Shown: positions 50,025 to 61,749, counted from the first letter of the stretch. The stretch is 64,000 bases of DNA from Actinomadura luzonensis (GCF_022664455.2 NZ_JAKRKC020000002.1:3100001-3164000), one strand, 5' to 3'. Numbers and translations: made by a program. Notes: generated by a model not told the origin, from the letters alone.

Positions 50025-53000
50025 ATGCCTGCTGCCCACCTCGGGTTCCCCGAGCCCCAGGGCCTCTACCACCCCGCCAACGAGCACGATGCCTGCGGTG
50101 TCGCCATGGTCGCCGACGTCGCGGGACGCCGGGGGCACGGGATCGTGGTCAAGGCGCTGACGGCGCTGTGCAATCTGGACCATCGGGGGGCCAAGGGTAG
50201 CGAGCCGGACACCGGCGACGGCGCCGGCATCCTGACGCAGATCCCCGATGCGTTCTTCCGGGCCGTGGTGCCGTTCACCCTGCCCGCGGCCGGCGCGTAC
50301 GCCGCCGGCATGGCGTTCCTGCCTGTCGACGAGGAGGCCCGCGGCGTCGCGGTGCGCCTCATCGAGGAGATCGCCAAGGAGGAGGGCCTGACGGTCCTCG
50401 GCTGGCGTGAGACGCCGGTCGACCGCGCCCTGCCGGGCCCGAGCGCCCGCGCCGTCATGCCGCACTTCGCCCAGCTCTTCGTCGCGAGCCCCGACGGCCG
50501 CGAGGGGCTGGAGCTGGACCGGCTGGCGTTCTGCCTGCGCAAGCGGGCCGAGCACGAGGCGGACGTCTACTTCCCCTCGCTGTCGGCGCGCACGATCGTC
50601 TACAAGGGCATGCTGACGCCCGACCAGGTCGAGCCGTTCTTCCCCGACCTGAGCGACGAGCGCTACGAGACGGCGATCGCGCTGGTGCACTCGCGTTTCT
50701 CCACCAACACCTTCCCGAGCTGGCCGCTCGCGCACCCGTACCGCTACATCGCCCACAACGGCGAGATCAACACGGTCAAGGGCAACCGCAACTGGATGCG
50801 CGCCCGCGAGGCCATGCTGGCCTCCCCGCGCATCCCGGGCGACATCGCGCGCCTGTTCCCCATCTGCGACCCCGACGGCAGCGACACCGCCAGCTTCGAC
50901 GAGGCCCTGGAGCTCCTGCACATCGGCGGCCGCAGCCTGCCGCACGCCGTGCTGATGATGATCCCCGAGGCGTGGGAGAACCACACCGAGATGGATCCGG
51001 CCCGCCGGGCCTTCTACGAGTTCCACTCCGCGATGATGGAGGCCTGGGACGGCCCCGCCTCGATCACCTTCACCGACGGCACCCTGGCCGGCGCCGTGCT
51101 CGACCGCAACGGCCTGCGCCCCGGCCGCTTCTGGGTGACCGCCGACGGCCTGGTCGTGCTCGCCTCCGAGGCCGGCGTCCTGGACATCAAGCCCGAGGAC
51201 GTCGTGCGCAAGGGCCGCCTGCAGCCCGGCCGCATGTTCCTCATCGACACCGCCCGCGGCAAGATCATCGAGGACGACGAGATCAAGGCCGAGCTGGCCG
51301 CCGAGCTCCCGTACGAGGACTGGTTGCACGCCGGCCTGGTGCGCTTCGAGGAGCTGCCGTCCCGCCAGCGCGAGACCACCACCCACGAGGCGCTGGTCAA
51401 GCGGCAGCAGACCTTCGGCTACACCGAGGAGGAGCTGCGCGTCATCCTGTCGCCGATGGCGAAGAACGGCCAGGAGCCGATCGGCTCCATGGGCACCGAC
51501 ACGCCGGTGGCGGTCCTGAGCGAGAAGCCGCGGCTGCTGTTCGACTACTTCACGCAGTTGTTCGCGCAGGTCACCAACCCGCCGCTGGACGCCATCCGCG
51601 AGGAGCTGGTCACCTCCCTGGCCAGCACCATCGGCCCCGAGGGCAACCTGCTCGACCCGGGCCCGGCCTCGTGCCGGCAGCTCGTGCTGCCGTACCCGGT
51701 GATCGACAACGACGAGCTCGCCAAGATCATCCACATCAACGACGAGCACGACCTGCCGGGCTTCCAGCCGCACGTCATCAGCGGCCTGTTCGAGGTCGCG
51801 GGCGGCGGCGAGGCGCTGCTGCGCCGCCTGGCGGAGATCCGGGCCGAGGCGTCCCAGGCGATCGCCGACGGCGCGCGCATCCTCGTGCTGACCGACCGGG
51901 GCTCGTCCGACACGCTGGCCCCGATCCCGTCGCTGCTGCTCACCGGCGCGGTGCACCACCACCTGATCCAGGAGAAGACCCGCACCAAGATCGGGCTCGT
52001 GGTGGAGACCGGCGAGGCCCGCGAGTGCCACCACATGGCGCTGCTCATCGGCTACGGCGCGGGCGCGATCAACCCGTACCTGGCGATCGAGACCGTCGAG
52101 GACCTCGTCGACGCCGGCGTGCTGGCGCTCGACAAGCGCAAGGCCGTGCGCAACCTCATCAAGGCCTACGGCAAGGGCGTCATCAAGGTCATGTCCAAGA
52201 TGGGCGTGTCCACGGTGGCCTCCTACACCGGCGCGCAGATCTTCGAGGCGCTCGGCCTGAGCCAGGAGGTCATCGACTCCTGCTTCGCCGGCACCACCTC
52301 GCGCCTCGGCGGCGTCGGCTTCGACGTGCTGGCCGAGGAGGTCGCGCAGCGGCACCGCCACGCCTACCCGCGGGCGGAGAACCCCCACCGCAGGCTCCAG
52401 GTCGGCGGCGAGTACCAGTGGCGGCGCGAGGGCGAGCCGCACCTGTTCAACCCCGAGACCGTCTTCAAGCTGCAGCACGCCACCCGCACGCGCCGCTACG
52501 AGATCTTCAAGGAGTACACGAACCTCGTGGACTCCCAGGCGGAGAAGCTCATGACGCTGCGCGGCCTGTTCAAGCTGCGCAAGGGCAACCCGATCCCGAT
52601 CGAGGAGGTCGAGCCGGTCTCCGAGATCGTCAAGCGGTTCTCCACCGGCGCGATGTCCTACGGCTCCATCTCCATGGAGGCGCACGAGACGCTCGCGATC
52701 GCCATGAACCGGCTCGGCGGCAAGTCCAACACCGGCGAGGGCGGCGAGGACCCCGAGCGCCTGTACGACCCGGCCCGCCGCTCGGCGATCAAGCAGGTGG
52801 CCTCCGGCCGCTTCGGCGTCACCAGCGAGTACCTGGTCAACGCCGACGACCTGCAGATCAAGATGGCGCAGGGCGCCAAGCCCGGCGAGGGCGGCCAGCT
52901 CCCCGGCCACAAGGTCTACCCGTGGATCGCCAAGACCCGGCACTCCACGCCCGGCGTCGGCCTCATCTCGCCGCCGCCGCACCACGACATCTACTCGATC

Positions 53001-54530
53001 GAGGACCTCGCCCAGCTCATCCACGACCTGAAGAACTCCAACCCGGAGGCCAGGGTCCACGTGAAGCTGGTCGCCGAGGTCGGCGTCGGCACGGTCGCCG
53101 CGGGCGTGTCGAAGGCGCACGCCGACGTGGTGCTCATCTCCGGCCACGACGGCGGCACCGGCGCCTCCCCGCTGACCTCGCTCAAGCACGCGGGCGCGCC
53201 GTGGGAGCTGGGCCTCGCCGAGACCCAGCAGACGCTGCTGCTCAACGACCTGCGCGACCGCATCGTCGTCCAGGTCGACGGGCAGCTCAAGACCGGCCGC
53301 GACGTCGTCATCGCCGCGCTGCTCGGCGCCGAGGAGTACGGCTTCGCGACCGCGCCCCTCGTCGTCAGCGGCTGCGTGATGATGCGGGTCTGCCATCTCG
53401 ACACCTGCCCCGTGGGCGTCGCGACGCAGAACCCCGAGCTGCGCAAGCGCTTCACCGGCAAGCCGGAGTTCGTGGTCAACTTCTTCGAGTTCATCGCCGA
53501 GGAGATCCGCGAGTACCTGGCCGAGCTGGGCTTCCGCTCGCTGGACGAGGCGATCGGGCACGTCGAGCTGCTCGACACCACGGCCGCCGAGGAGCACTGG
53601 AAGGCCGGCGGCCTGGACCTGTCGCCGATCCTGCACCGGCCGGAGCTGCCCGCGGGCACCGCGCTGCGCCGGGTCGTCGGCCAGGACCACGGCCTGCAGC
53701 ACGCGCTGGACAACACCCTCATCCAGCTCGCCGAGGGCGCGCTGGACAGCGGCACCCCGGTCACGCTGGAGCTGCCCATCCGCAACGTGAACCGCACGGT
53801 CGGCACCATGCTCGGCTACCAGGTCACCAAGCGGTACGGCGGCCAGGGCCTGCCCGACAACACCATCGACATCTCCTTCACCGGCTCGGCGGGCAACTCG
53901 TTCGGCGCGTTCGTGCCGCGCGGGGTCACGCTGCGGCTGACCGGCGACGCCAACGACTACCTCGGCAAGGGCCTGTCCGGCGGGCGGATCACCGTCCGGC
54001 CGCACGAGGCGGCCCCGCTGGACGGCGACATCATCGCCGGCAACGTCGCCCTGTACGGGGCCACGTCCGGCGAGGTGTTCGTCCGCGGCGTCGTGGGCGA
54101 GCGGTTCTGCGTCCGCAACTCCGGCGCCACCGCGGTCGTCGAGGGCGTGGGCGACCACGGCTGCGAGTACATGACCGGCGGGCGCGTCGTGGTGCTCGGC
54201 CCGACCGGGCGCAACTTCGCGGCCGGCATGTCGGGCGGCATCGCCTACCTGCTGGACCTCAAGACCGCGCGGGTCAACCGCGAGATGGTCGCGGTCGAGG
54301 AGCTGTCCGGGGCGGACGCCGAGTTCCTCAAGGAGGTCGTCGAGAAGCACTTCGCCGAGACCGGCTCGCCGGTGGCCAAGGAGCTGCTCGCCGACTGGGA
54401 GGCGGCGCTCGGCCGGTTCAGCAAGATCATGCCGACCGACTACAAGCGGGTGCTGGCCGCCGCCGAGGCCGCCCGCATCGAAGGCAGGAACGTCGACGAG
54501 GCGGTCATGGCCGCCGCGGTCCAGGGTTAA
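50025..54530 (+). CDS. gltB: Glutamate synthase (NADPH) large subunit
   Basis: A 1,501-residue enzyme transferring the amide of glutamine to 2-oxoglutarate. A 23-residue propeptide precedes C24 (HDACGVAMVAD), which becomes the N-terminal nucleophile of the class II glutaminase domain. The FMN-binding synthase domain contains the 3Fe-4S ligands C1117, C1123 and C1128 (GCVMMRVCHLDTCPVG). The C-terminal GXGXG beta-helix domain is complete. The ATG has GGGAGGG 5-6 bases upstream. It is followed by gltD after 14 bases. Confidence 0.97.
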   Translation: MPAAHLGFPEPQGLYHPANEHDACGVAMVADVAGRRGHGIVVKALTALCNLDHRGAKGSEPDTGDGAGILTQIPDAFFRAVVPFTLPAAGAYAAGMAFLPVDEEARGVAVRLIEEIAKEEGLTVLGWRETPVDRALPGPSARAVMPHFAQLFVASPDGREGLELDRLAFCLRKRAEHEADVYFPSLSARTIVYKGMLTPDQVEPFFPDLSDERYETAIALVHSRFSTNTFPSWPLAHPYRYIAHNGEINTVKGNRNWMRAREAMLASPRIPGDIARLFPICDPDGSDTASFDEALELLHIGGRSLPHAVLMMIPEAWENHTEMDPARRAFYEFHSAMMEAWDGPASITFTDGTLAGAVLDRNGLRPGRFWVTADGLVVLASEAGVLDIKPEDVVRKGRLQPGRMFLIDTARGKIIEDDEIKAELAAELPYEDWLHAGLVRFEELPSRQRETTTHEALVKRQQTFGYTEEELRVILSPMAKNGQEPIGSMGTDTPVAVLSEKPRLLFDYFTQLFAQVTNPPLDAIREELVTSLASTIGPEGNLLDPGPASCRQLVLPYPVIDNDELAKIIHINDEHDLPGFQPHVISGLFEVAGGGEALLRRLAEIRAEASQAIADGARILVLTDRGSSDTLAPIPSLLLTGAVHHHLIQEKTRTKIGLVVETGEARECHHMALLIGYGAGAINPYLAIETVEDLVDAGVLALDKRKAVRNLIKAYGKGVIKVMSKMGVSTVASYTGAQIFEALGLSQEVIDSCFAGTTSRLGGVGFDVLAEEVAQRHRHAYPRAENPHRRLQVGGEYQWRREGEPHLFNPETVFKLQHATRTRRYEIFKEYTNLVDSQAEKLMTLRGLFKLRKGNPIPIEEVEPVSEIVKRFSTGAMSYGSISMEAHETLAIAMNRLGGKSNTGEGGEDPERLYDPARRSAIKQVASGRFGVTSEYLVNADDLQIKMAQGAKPGEGGQLPGHKVYPWIAKTRHSTPGVGLISPPPHHDIYSIEDLAQLIHDLKNSNPEARVHVKLVAEVGVGTVAAGVSKAHADVVLISGHDGGTGASPLTSLKHAGAPWELGLAETQQTLLLNDLRDRIVVQVDGQLKTGRDVVIAALLGAEEYGFATAPLVVSGCVMMRVCHLDTCPVGVATQNPELRKRFTGKPEFVVNFFEFIAEEIREYLAELGFRSLDEAIGHVELLDTTAAEEHWKAGGLDLSPILHRPELPAGTALRRVVGQDHGLQHALDNTLIQLAEGALDSGTPVTLELPIRNVNRTVGTMLGYQVTKRYGGQGLPDNTIDISFTGSAGNSFGAFVPRGVTLRLTGDANDYLGKGLSGGRITVRPHEAAPLDGDIIAGNVALYGATSGEVFVRGVVGERFCVRNSGATAVVEGVGDHGCEYMTGGRVVVLGPTGRNFAAGMSGGIAYLLDLKTARVNREMVAVEELSGADAEFLKEVVEKHFAETGSPVAKELLADWEAALGRFSKIMPTDYKRVLAAAEAARIEGRNVDEAVMAAAVQG

Positions 54531-54544
54531 GGGAGGCGTACCGA

Positions 54545-56026
54545 ATGGCTGACCCCAAGGGTTTTCTCACGCACGACCGGGAGCTGCCGGCGCGCCGCCC
54601 CGTGGACGTCCGCATCACCGACTGGCGCGAGGTCTACCAGGACTTCTCCCAGGAGAAGCTGACCAAGCAGGCCGCGCGCTGCATGGACTGCGGCATCCCG
54701 TTCTGCCACAACGGCTGCCCGCTGGGCAACCTCATCCCCGAGTGGAACGACCTGGTCTACCGCACCGACTGGCGCGAGGCGATCGAGCGGCTGCACGCCA
54801 CCAACAACTTCCCGGAGTTCACCGGCAGGCTCTGCCCGGCTCCTTGTGAGGCGGCGTGCGTGCTCGGCATCAACTCCGACCCGGTGGCGATCAAGCGGGT
54901 CGAGGTCGAGATCATCGACCGGGCGTTCGCCGAGGGCTGGGTCACCCCGCGGCCCCCGGCGGTCCGCACCGGCAAGCGGGTCGCGGTCGTCGGCTCCGGG
55001 CCCGCGGGCCTGGCCGCCGCCCAGCAGCTCACCCGGGCCGGGCACGACGTGGTGGTGTTCGAGCGGGCCGACCGGATCGGCGGCCTGCTGCGCTACGGCA
55101 TCCCCGAGTTCAAGATGGAGAAGCGCCACATCGAGCGCCGGCTGGAGCAGATGCGGGCCGAGGGCACCGAGTTCCGCACCGGCGTCAACGTCGGGGTCGA
55201 CATCACCGCCGCCGAGCTGCGCGAGCAGTTCGACGCCGTGGTGCTGTCCGGCGGCGCCACCCAGTGGCGCGACCTGCCGGTGCCCGGGCGCGAGCTCAAG
55301 GGCGTCTACCAGGCGATGGAGTACCTGCCGCTGTCCAACAAGGTCCAGGAGGGCGACTACGCGGTCGCGCCCGTCTCGGCCGAGGGCAAGCACGTGGTGG
55401 TGATCGGCGGCGGCGACACCGGCGCCGACTGCATCGGCACCGCGATCCGGCAGGGCGCCGCGTCGGTCACCCAGCTCGAGATCATGCCGGTCCCGCCGAG
55501 GGAGCGGCCGGCCGGGCAGCCGTGGCCGACGTACCCGATGCTGTTCAAGATGGAGAGCGCCCACGAGGAGCTCGCCGACCGCGGCGGGGAGCGCATGTAC
55601 GCGGTGTCCACCACGGAGTTCGTCGGCGACGCCGACGGCAACGTGCGGGCGCTGCGCCTGGTCGAGGTCGAGGGCCCGGGCAGCGGCTTCAAGCCGATCC
55701 CGGGCACCGAGCGGGAGATCCCGGCCGAGCTGGTCACGCTGTCCATGGGCTTCCTCGGGCCGGAGAAGGGCGCGCTGCTGACCGACCTCGCCGAGGTCGC
55801 CGGCGGCGACGGCTTCTTCGACAAGCGGGGCAACGTCGCCCGCGACACGACGTACATGTCCAAGGTGGACGGCGTCTTCGTGGCCGGCGACATGGGCCGC
55901 GGCCAGTCGCTCATCGTGTGGGCGATCGCCGAGGGCCGCGCCGCCGCCTCCGGCGTGGACCGGTACCTGACCGGGGAGACGGCGCTGCCGTACCCGATCC
56001 TGCCGACCGCGCGCCCGCTGGTCTGA
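54545..56026 (+). CDS. gltD: Glutamate synthase (NADPH) small subunit
   Basis: A 493-residue flavoprotein supplying electrons from NADPH to GltB. The N-terminal region holds Cys clusters for two 4Fe-4S centres (RCMDCGIPFCHNGCPLGN; LCPAPCEAAC), then an FAD motif VVGSGPAGLAAAQ and an NADPH motif VIGGGDTGADC. The length is normal. GGGAGGCG precedes the ATG by 6 bases. With gltB it completes ammonia assimilation into glutamate. Confidence 0.97.
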   Translation: MADPKGFLTHDRELPARRPVDVRITDWREVYQDFSQEKLTKQAARCMDCGIPFCHNGCPLGNLIPEWNDLVYRTDWREAIERLHATNNFPEFTGRLCPAPCEAACVLGINSDPVAIKRVEVEIIDRAFAEGWVTPRPPAVRTGKRVAVVGSGPAGLAAAQQLTRAGHDVVVFERADRIGGLLRYGIPEFKMEKRHIERRLEQMRAEGTEFRTGVNVGVDITAAELREQFDAVVLSGGATQWRDLPVPGRELKGVYQAMEYLPLSNKVQEGDYAVAPVSAEGKHVVVIGGGDTGADCIGTAIRQGAASVTQLEIMPVPPRERPAGQPWPTYPMLFKMESAHEELADRGGERMYAVSTTEFVGDADGNVRALRLVEVEGPGSGFKPIPGTEREIPAELVTLSMGFLGPEKGALLTDLAEVAGGDGFFDKRGNVARDTTYMSKVDGVFVAGDMGRGQSLIVWAIAEGRAAASGVDRYLTGETALPYPILPTARPLV

Positions 56027-56037
56027 CCCTCTTCCGC

Positions 56038-56074
56038 CCGCCGCCGTACGCGCTCGCCGCGCGTGCGGCGGCGG
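56038..56074. terminator. Hairpin between gltD and the XRE regulator
   Basis: CCGCCGCCGTACGCG (56038-56052), 7-base loop, CGCGTGCGGCGGCGG (56060-56074): a 15-bp stem with one G-U pair. It serves both convergent genes. Confidence 0.7.
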
Positions 56075-56108
56075 TCGCGTGCCCGGCCCGCCCAGCCGGC
56101 CCGCCCGC

Positions 56109-56966
56109 TCAGCCCGCCGGGACGGGGCCGGCGGCCAGGGCGCAGCCGGCGGTGATCTCCTCCAGCGCCCGCCGGGAGGCGGGATCGGCCGGGCGGTAGA
56201 TGACCAGCCGCTGGTCGGGGGCCTGGAGCGGGGTCAGCACTTCGTACTCGACGGTCAGCGAACCGGCCTCGGCGTGCCGCAGCCGTTTCCTGCCGCGGCC
56301 GTTGACCCGCACGTCGCGGAGCGCCCACAGGCGGGCGACCTCCTCGCTGCCCGCGGTCAGCTCCTCGATGAGCGCCGCCAGGGCGGCGTCGTCGGGGTGG
56401 GCCGCCCAGGCGGCCCGCAGGTCGGCGATGCCCTCGCGCAGGGTGCGCTCCCGGTCGCGGTAGAACGCGCGCAGGCCCTGGTGCAGGGTGCACAGCCACA
56501 TGCTGTTGCGCTGCTCGGGCGGCAGCGCGGCGAAGTCGATCATCAGGGCGGACATCTCCGGGTTCCACGCGAGGATGTCGAAGCGGTGGTTGAGCACCAT
56601 GGCCGGCAGCGGCGACAGGTCGAGCACCAGCCGCGACAGCGGGCCGGCCGTGTCGGCGCCGGCGGCCGGGCGGCGCTGAGCGGGCCGCTGACGGGCCAGG
56701 TCGAACAGGTAGACCCGCTCGTCCTCGCTGAGCCGCAACGCGCCCGCCAGGGCCTCCAGGACCTCGGGGGAGGGGCGCAGGCGGCCCTGCTCCACCCGGA
56801 TGACGTAGTCGACGCTGACGCCGGCCAGCTCGGCGACCTCCTCCCGGCGCAGGCCGGGCGTGCGGCGGTGGGTCGTGCGGCGGGCGGGCAGCGCGACGTC
56901 ACGGGGATCGAGGCGCTCGCGGCGGGTGCGCAGGAACGCCGCCAGTTCGCGGGTCACGATGCTCAT
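56109..56966 (-). CDS. XRE-family regulator with MmyB-like ligand domain
   Basis: A 285-residue regulator. Residues 10-75 hold an XRE helix-turn-helix (TPGLRREEVAELAGVSVDYVIRVEQGR). Residues 105-275 form a MmyB/MLTR-like domain (VLNHRFDILAWNPEMSALM; LRDVRVNGRGRKRLRHAEAGSLTVEY), which binds a fatty-acid-like ligand in relatives. The ATG at 56966 (MSIVTREL) is preferred to a start 114 bases upstream that would run through the palindrome. TAGGAT lies 8 bases before it. It is divergent from the aldo/keto reductase, which it most likely represses. Confidence 0.9.
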   Translation of the reverse strand: MSIVTRELAAFLRTRRERLDPRDVALPARRTTHRRTPGLRREEVAELAGVSVDYVIRVEQGRLRPSPEVLEALAGALRLSEDERVYLFDLARQRPAQRRPAAGADTAGPLSRLVLDLSPLPAMVLNHRFDILAWNPEMSALMIDFAALPPEQRNSMWLCTLHQGLRAFYRDRERTLREGIADLRAAWAAHPDDAALAALIEELTAGSEEVARLWALRDVRVNGRGRKRLRHAEAGSLTVEYEVLTPLQAPDQRLVIYRPADPASRRALEEITAGCALAAGPVPAG

Positions 56967-56985
56967 CGCCCTCGATCCTACGACG

Positions 56986-57018
56986 GCTCGTCCTGGGAGA
57001 GCCCGTCCCAGGATGAGC
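56986..57018. promoter_or_regulatory. 33-bp palindromic operator between the XRE and aldo/keto reductase genes
   Basis: GCTCGTCCTGGGA, 7 bases, TCCCAGGATGAGC: 13-bp arms with one mismatch (12 of 13 pairs). It lies 20 bases from the XRE start and 43 bases from the reductase start, a typical shared operator. Confidence 0.72.
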
Positions 57019-57060
57019 CTTCCCTTACCCGCCGCCGCGCCGCGCGGGAGCCTTGGAGGC

Positions 57061-58125
57061 ATGACGACGACTCTTGACACCTACCGCCTGCTGGGCCGCT
57101 CCGGCCTCCGGGTCTCGCCGCTCGCGCTCGGCACCATGACGTTCGGGACGGACTGGGGATGGGGGTCCGACAAGGACGAGTCGCGCCGCATTTTCGACGC
57201 CTACCTGGAGCGCGGCGGCAACTTCGTCGACACCGCCAACCAGTACACCGAGGGCACCGCCGAGACGCTGCTCGGCGAGTTCGCGGCGGGCCGGCGCGAC
57301 GAGCTGGTGATCGCCACCAAGTACACCGCGGCCACCCGCCCCGGCGACCCCAACTCCGGCGGCAACCACCGCAAGAGCATGATGCGCTCGGTGGAGACCA
57401 GCCTGCGGCGCCTCCGCACCGACCACCTCGACCTGCTCTACCTGCACGCCTGGGACTTCACCACCCCCGTCGAGGAGGTGCTGCGCGGCCTGGACGACCT
57501 GGTGCGGTCGGGCAAGGTGCTCTACGCCGGCATCTCCGACACCCCCGCCTGGCAGGTCTCGCGCATGCAGGCCATCGCCGACCTGCGGGGCTGGGCGCCG
57601 CTGGTGGCGCTGCAGATCGAGTACAGCCTCGCCGAGCGGACGGTCGAGCGCGACCTCATCCCCATGGCCAGGGAGATGGGGCTCGGCGTCGTGCCGTGGT
57701 CGCCGCTCGCCAGCGGCGTCCTGACCGGCAAGTACACCCGCGCCGACCTGGCCGCGGAGGTCTCCGGCGACCCCGCGGGGACGCGCAGGAACGTGGCCGC
57801 CGCCAACGGCTCGCTCACCGAGCGCGCGCTGGACATCGCCGACGTGGTCGGGCGGGTCGCGGCCGAGATGGGCGCGAAGCCGTCGCAGGTGGCGCTGGCC
57901 TGGACGCTGCTCGACCCCGCGGTGACCGCCCCCATCGTCGGGGCCCGCACCCTGGAGCAGCTCGAGGACAACCTGGGGGCGCTGGAGCTGACGTTCGACC
58001 CCGCCCACCTGGCCGCGCTCGACGAGGCCAGCCGGGTGGACCTGGGCTTCCCGCACGAGTTCCTGAAGCGGCCGATGCCCCGCCGCGTGATGCTCGGCGG
58101 GGTCACCATCGCCCCCAGGGCCTGA
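57061..58125 (+). CDS. Aldo/keto reductase
   Basis: A 354-residue NADPH-dependent oxidoreductase with the (beta-alpha)8 fold. The catalytic tetrad is visible: Asp in FVDTANQYTEG, Tyr in the same block, Lys in VIATKY and His in LLYLHAWD. The C-terminal SRVDLGFPHEFL is common to AKR11-like members. The substrate is unknown. GGAGG lies directly before the ATG, and GGGAG 12 bases before it. Divergent from the XRE regulator across a long palindrome. A hairpin terminator follows. Confidence 0.93.
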   Translation: MTTTLDTYRLLGRSGLRVSPLALGTMTFGTDWGWGSDKDESRRIFDAYLERGGNFVDTANQYTEGTAETLLGEFAAGRRDELVIATKYTAATRPGDPNSGGNHRKSMMRSVETSLRRLRTDHLDLLYLHAWDFTTPVEEVLRGLDDLVRSGKVLYAGISDTPAWQVSRMQAIADLRGWAPLVALQIEYSLAERTVERDLIPMAREMGLGVVPWSPLASGVLTGKYTRADLAAEVSGDPAGTRRNVAAANGSLTERALDIADVVGRVAAEMGAKPSQVALAWTLLDPAVTAPIVGARTLEQLEDNLGALELTFDPAHLAALDEASRVDLGFPHEFLKRPMPRRVMLGGVTIAPRA

Positions 58126-58140
58126 CCCCGCGCACCGGCG

Positions 58141-58169
58141 GAAGCGGGCCCTGACCTGGGGTCCGCTTC
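58141..58169 (+). terminator. Hairpin after the aldo/keto reductase
   Basis: GAAGCGGGCCC (58141-58151), 7-base loop, GGGTCCGCTTC (58159-58169): an 11-bp stem with one G-U pair, 16 bases after the stop codon. Confidence 0.7.
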
Positions 58170-58265
58170 GCCGCCCTTAGGCCGAAATTTGGCTACTAAG
58201 TTGCATCGAAGGTTGACTGTCGGGAAGATGCAGATTCTGCGACAGGTCCGGCGGATGGGGGAAGT

Positions 58266-59932
<1,667 letters not shown>

Positions 59933-59936
<4 letters not shown>

Positions 59937-60283
59937 TGTATCGCCTCATCGCGGACGCCGCGATGGTGGTGCACTTCGCGTTCCTCGCCTATCTGGCGGC
60001 GGGGGGCTTCCTGGCGTGGCGGTGGCGCCGGGCGATCCGGCCGCACCTCGCCGTCGTCGCCTGGGGCCTGATCTCGATCACGACCGGCGTGGAGTGCCCG
60101 CTGACCCTGCTGGAGGACTGGGGACGGCGGCACGCGGGGGAGCGGGGACTGCCGCCCTCCGGCTTCATCGACCACTACATCGAGGGTGTCGTCTATCCGG
60201 AGCAGTACACGAACTTGGCACGATCGGGGGTAGCTGTTCTCGTGCTGTTCTCCTACGCGGGCTACGTTCTCCGTCGTCGGTGA
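59933..60283 (+). CDS. DUF2784 membrane protein
   Basis: A 116-residue protein with three membrane helices (about 5-25, 39-53, 95-113). The DUF2784 motifs MVVHFAFLAYLAAGG, SITTGVECPLTLLEDWGR and FIDHYIEGVVYP are clear. Its role is unknown. It overlaps the S8 protease gene (ATGA) and shares its transcript. Two consecutive ATG codons are available. Confidence 0.88.
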
Positions 60284-60318
60284 CTGCCAAGTGGTCTGTA
60301 CCAATTAAGGTAGGACTC

Positions 60319-61749
60319 GTGACTCGTCGCGCGAAAATCGTCTGCACCCTAGGCCCTGCCACCTCCTCGGAGGAGCGTCTCCGCGAGCTGATCGCCGCGG
60401 GCATGGACGTGGCCCGGTTCAACCTCAGCCATGGCAACCACGACCTGCACCGCGAGGTCTACGACCGGGTGCGGCGGGTGGCGGCCGACCTCGGCCGTGG
60501 CGTAGGCGTGCTCGCCGACCTGCAAGGCCCCAAGATCCGGGTCGGCACGTTCGAGGAGGGCCCGGTCCGGCTGGGCTTCGGCGACGTCTTCGCCATCACC
60601 ACCGAGGACGTCCCGGGCGACCGCGAGCAGGTCTCCACGACCTACAAGGGCCTGCCCAACGACGTGCGCCCCGGCGACACCATCCTCGTCGACGACGGCC
60701 GCCTCGTGCTGGAGGCCACCCGGGTCGACGGCGACCGCGTCGTCACCCGCGTCGTCATCGGCGGCATGATCTCCGACAACAAGGGCCTCAACCTGCCCGG
60801 CGTCAACGTCAGCGCGCCGGCGCTCACCGACAAGGACGAGGCCGACCTGCGCTGGGCGCTGCGCACCGGCTTCGACATGATCGCCCTGTCGTTCGTCCGC
60901 CGCCCGTCCGACGCCGACGTGGTGCGCAACATCATGGAGCAGGAGGCCGTGCGCCTGCCGCTGCTCGCCAAGATCGAGAAGCCGCAGGCGGTCGACCGGC
61001 TGCCCGAGATCGTCGAGGCGTTCGACGGCATCATGGTCGCCCGCGGCGACCTCGGCGTCGAGCTGCCGCTGGAGCAGGTGCCCATCGTGCAGCGGCGCAT
61101 CATCGAGCTGTGCCGCGAGAAGGCCCGCCCGGTCATCGTCGCCACGCAGATGCTCGACTCCATGATGAACGCGCCCCGCCCCACCAGGGCCGAGGCCTCC
61201 GACGTGGCCTACGCGGTCATGGACGGCGCCGACGCGGTCATGCTGTCCGGCGAGACGTCGGTCGGCAACTACCCGATCGAGTCCGTCTCCACCATGGACC
61301 GCATCGCCTGCGCCGCCGAGAAGTCGTCGCTGCACGCCACCCACACGCTGGAGCGCATGCCCGAGACCACGGGCGGCGCCATCGCCCGCGCCGCGGCCGA
61401 GGTGGGCGCCATCGTCGGCGCGAAGGCGCTGGTGGCGTTCACGATGTCCGGCGAGACCGCGCGGCGGCTGGCCCGCTACCGCTCGCCGATCCCGCTGCTC
61501 GCCTTCACCTCGGCGCCGCACGTGCGGGGGCAGCTCTCGCTGACCTGGGGCGTGGAGACCTTCCACGTGCCGTTCGTGCACCACACCGACGACATGGTGC
61601 GGCAGGTGGAGGCGTCGCTGCTGTCGCTCGGCCGGCTGGAGAAGGGCGACAAGGTGGTCATCGTGGCCGGCTCGCCTCCCGGCACCCCCGGCTCCACCAA
61701 CGCGCTGCGCGTCCACACCATCGGGTCCGCCGTCTCGCACGCCAACTGA
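60319..61749 (+). CDS. pyk: Pyruvate kinase
   Basis: A 476-residue glycolytic enzyme making ATP and pyruvate from PEP and ADP. RRAKIVCTLGPATSS, the catalytic-Lys region LLAKIEKPQAVD, MVARGDLGVELP, ATQMLDSM and AVMLSGETSVGNYP are all typical. The C-terminal domain carries the allosteric region (FTMSGETARRLARYR). It starts at GTG 60319 with AGGTAGGA 4 bases upstream. It lies 35 bases after DUF2784 on the same strand. Confidence 0.97.
   Translation: MTRRAKIVCTLGPATSSEERLRELIAAGMDVARFNLSHGNHDLHREVYDRVRRVAADLGRGVGVLADLQGPKIRVGTFEEGPVRLGFGDVFAITTEDVPGDREQVSTTYKGLPNDVRPGDTILVDDGRLVLEATRVDGDRVVTRVVIGGMISDNKGLNLPGVNVSAPALTDKDEADLRWALRTGFDMIALSFVRRPSDADVVRNIMEQEAVRLPLLAKIEKPQAVDRLPEIVEAFDGIMVARGDLGVELPLEQVPIVQRRIIELCREKARPVIVATQMLDSMMNAPRPTRAEASDVAYAVMDGADAVMLSGETSVGNYPIESVSTMDRIACAAEKSSLHATHTLERMPETTGGAIARAAAEVGAIVGAKALVAFTMSGETARRLARYRSPIPLLAFTSAPHVRGQLSLTWGVETFHVPFVHHTDDMVRQVEASLLSLGRLEKGDKVVIVAGSPPGTPGSTNALRVHTIGSAVSHAN

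Noticed and set aside
49113..54350. A 1,745-codon open frame antisense to gltB
   Set aside because: It is the shadow of gltB on the other strand; no motif and unnatural composition.
50972..54544. Long in-frame extension upstream of gltD
   Set aside because: It overlaps gltB in another frame. The gltD N-terminus and ribosome-binding site place the start at 54545.
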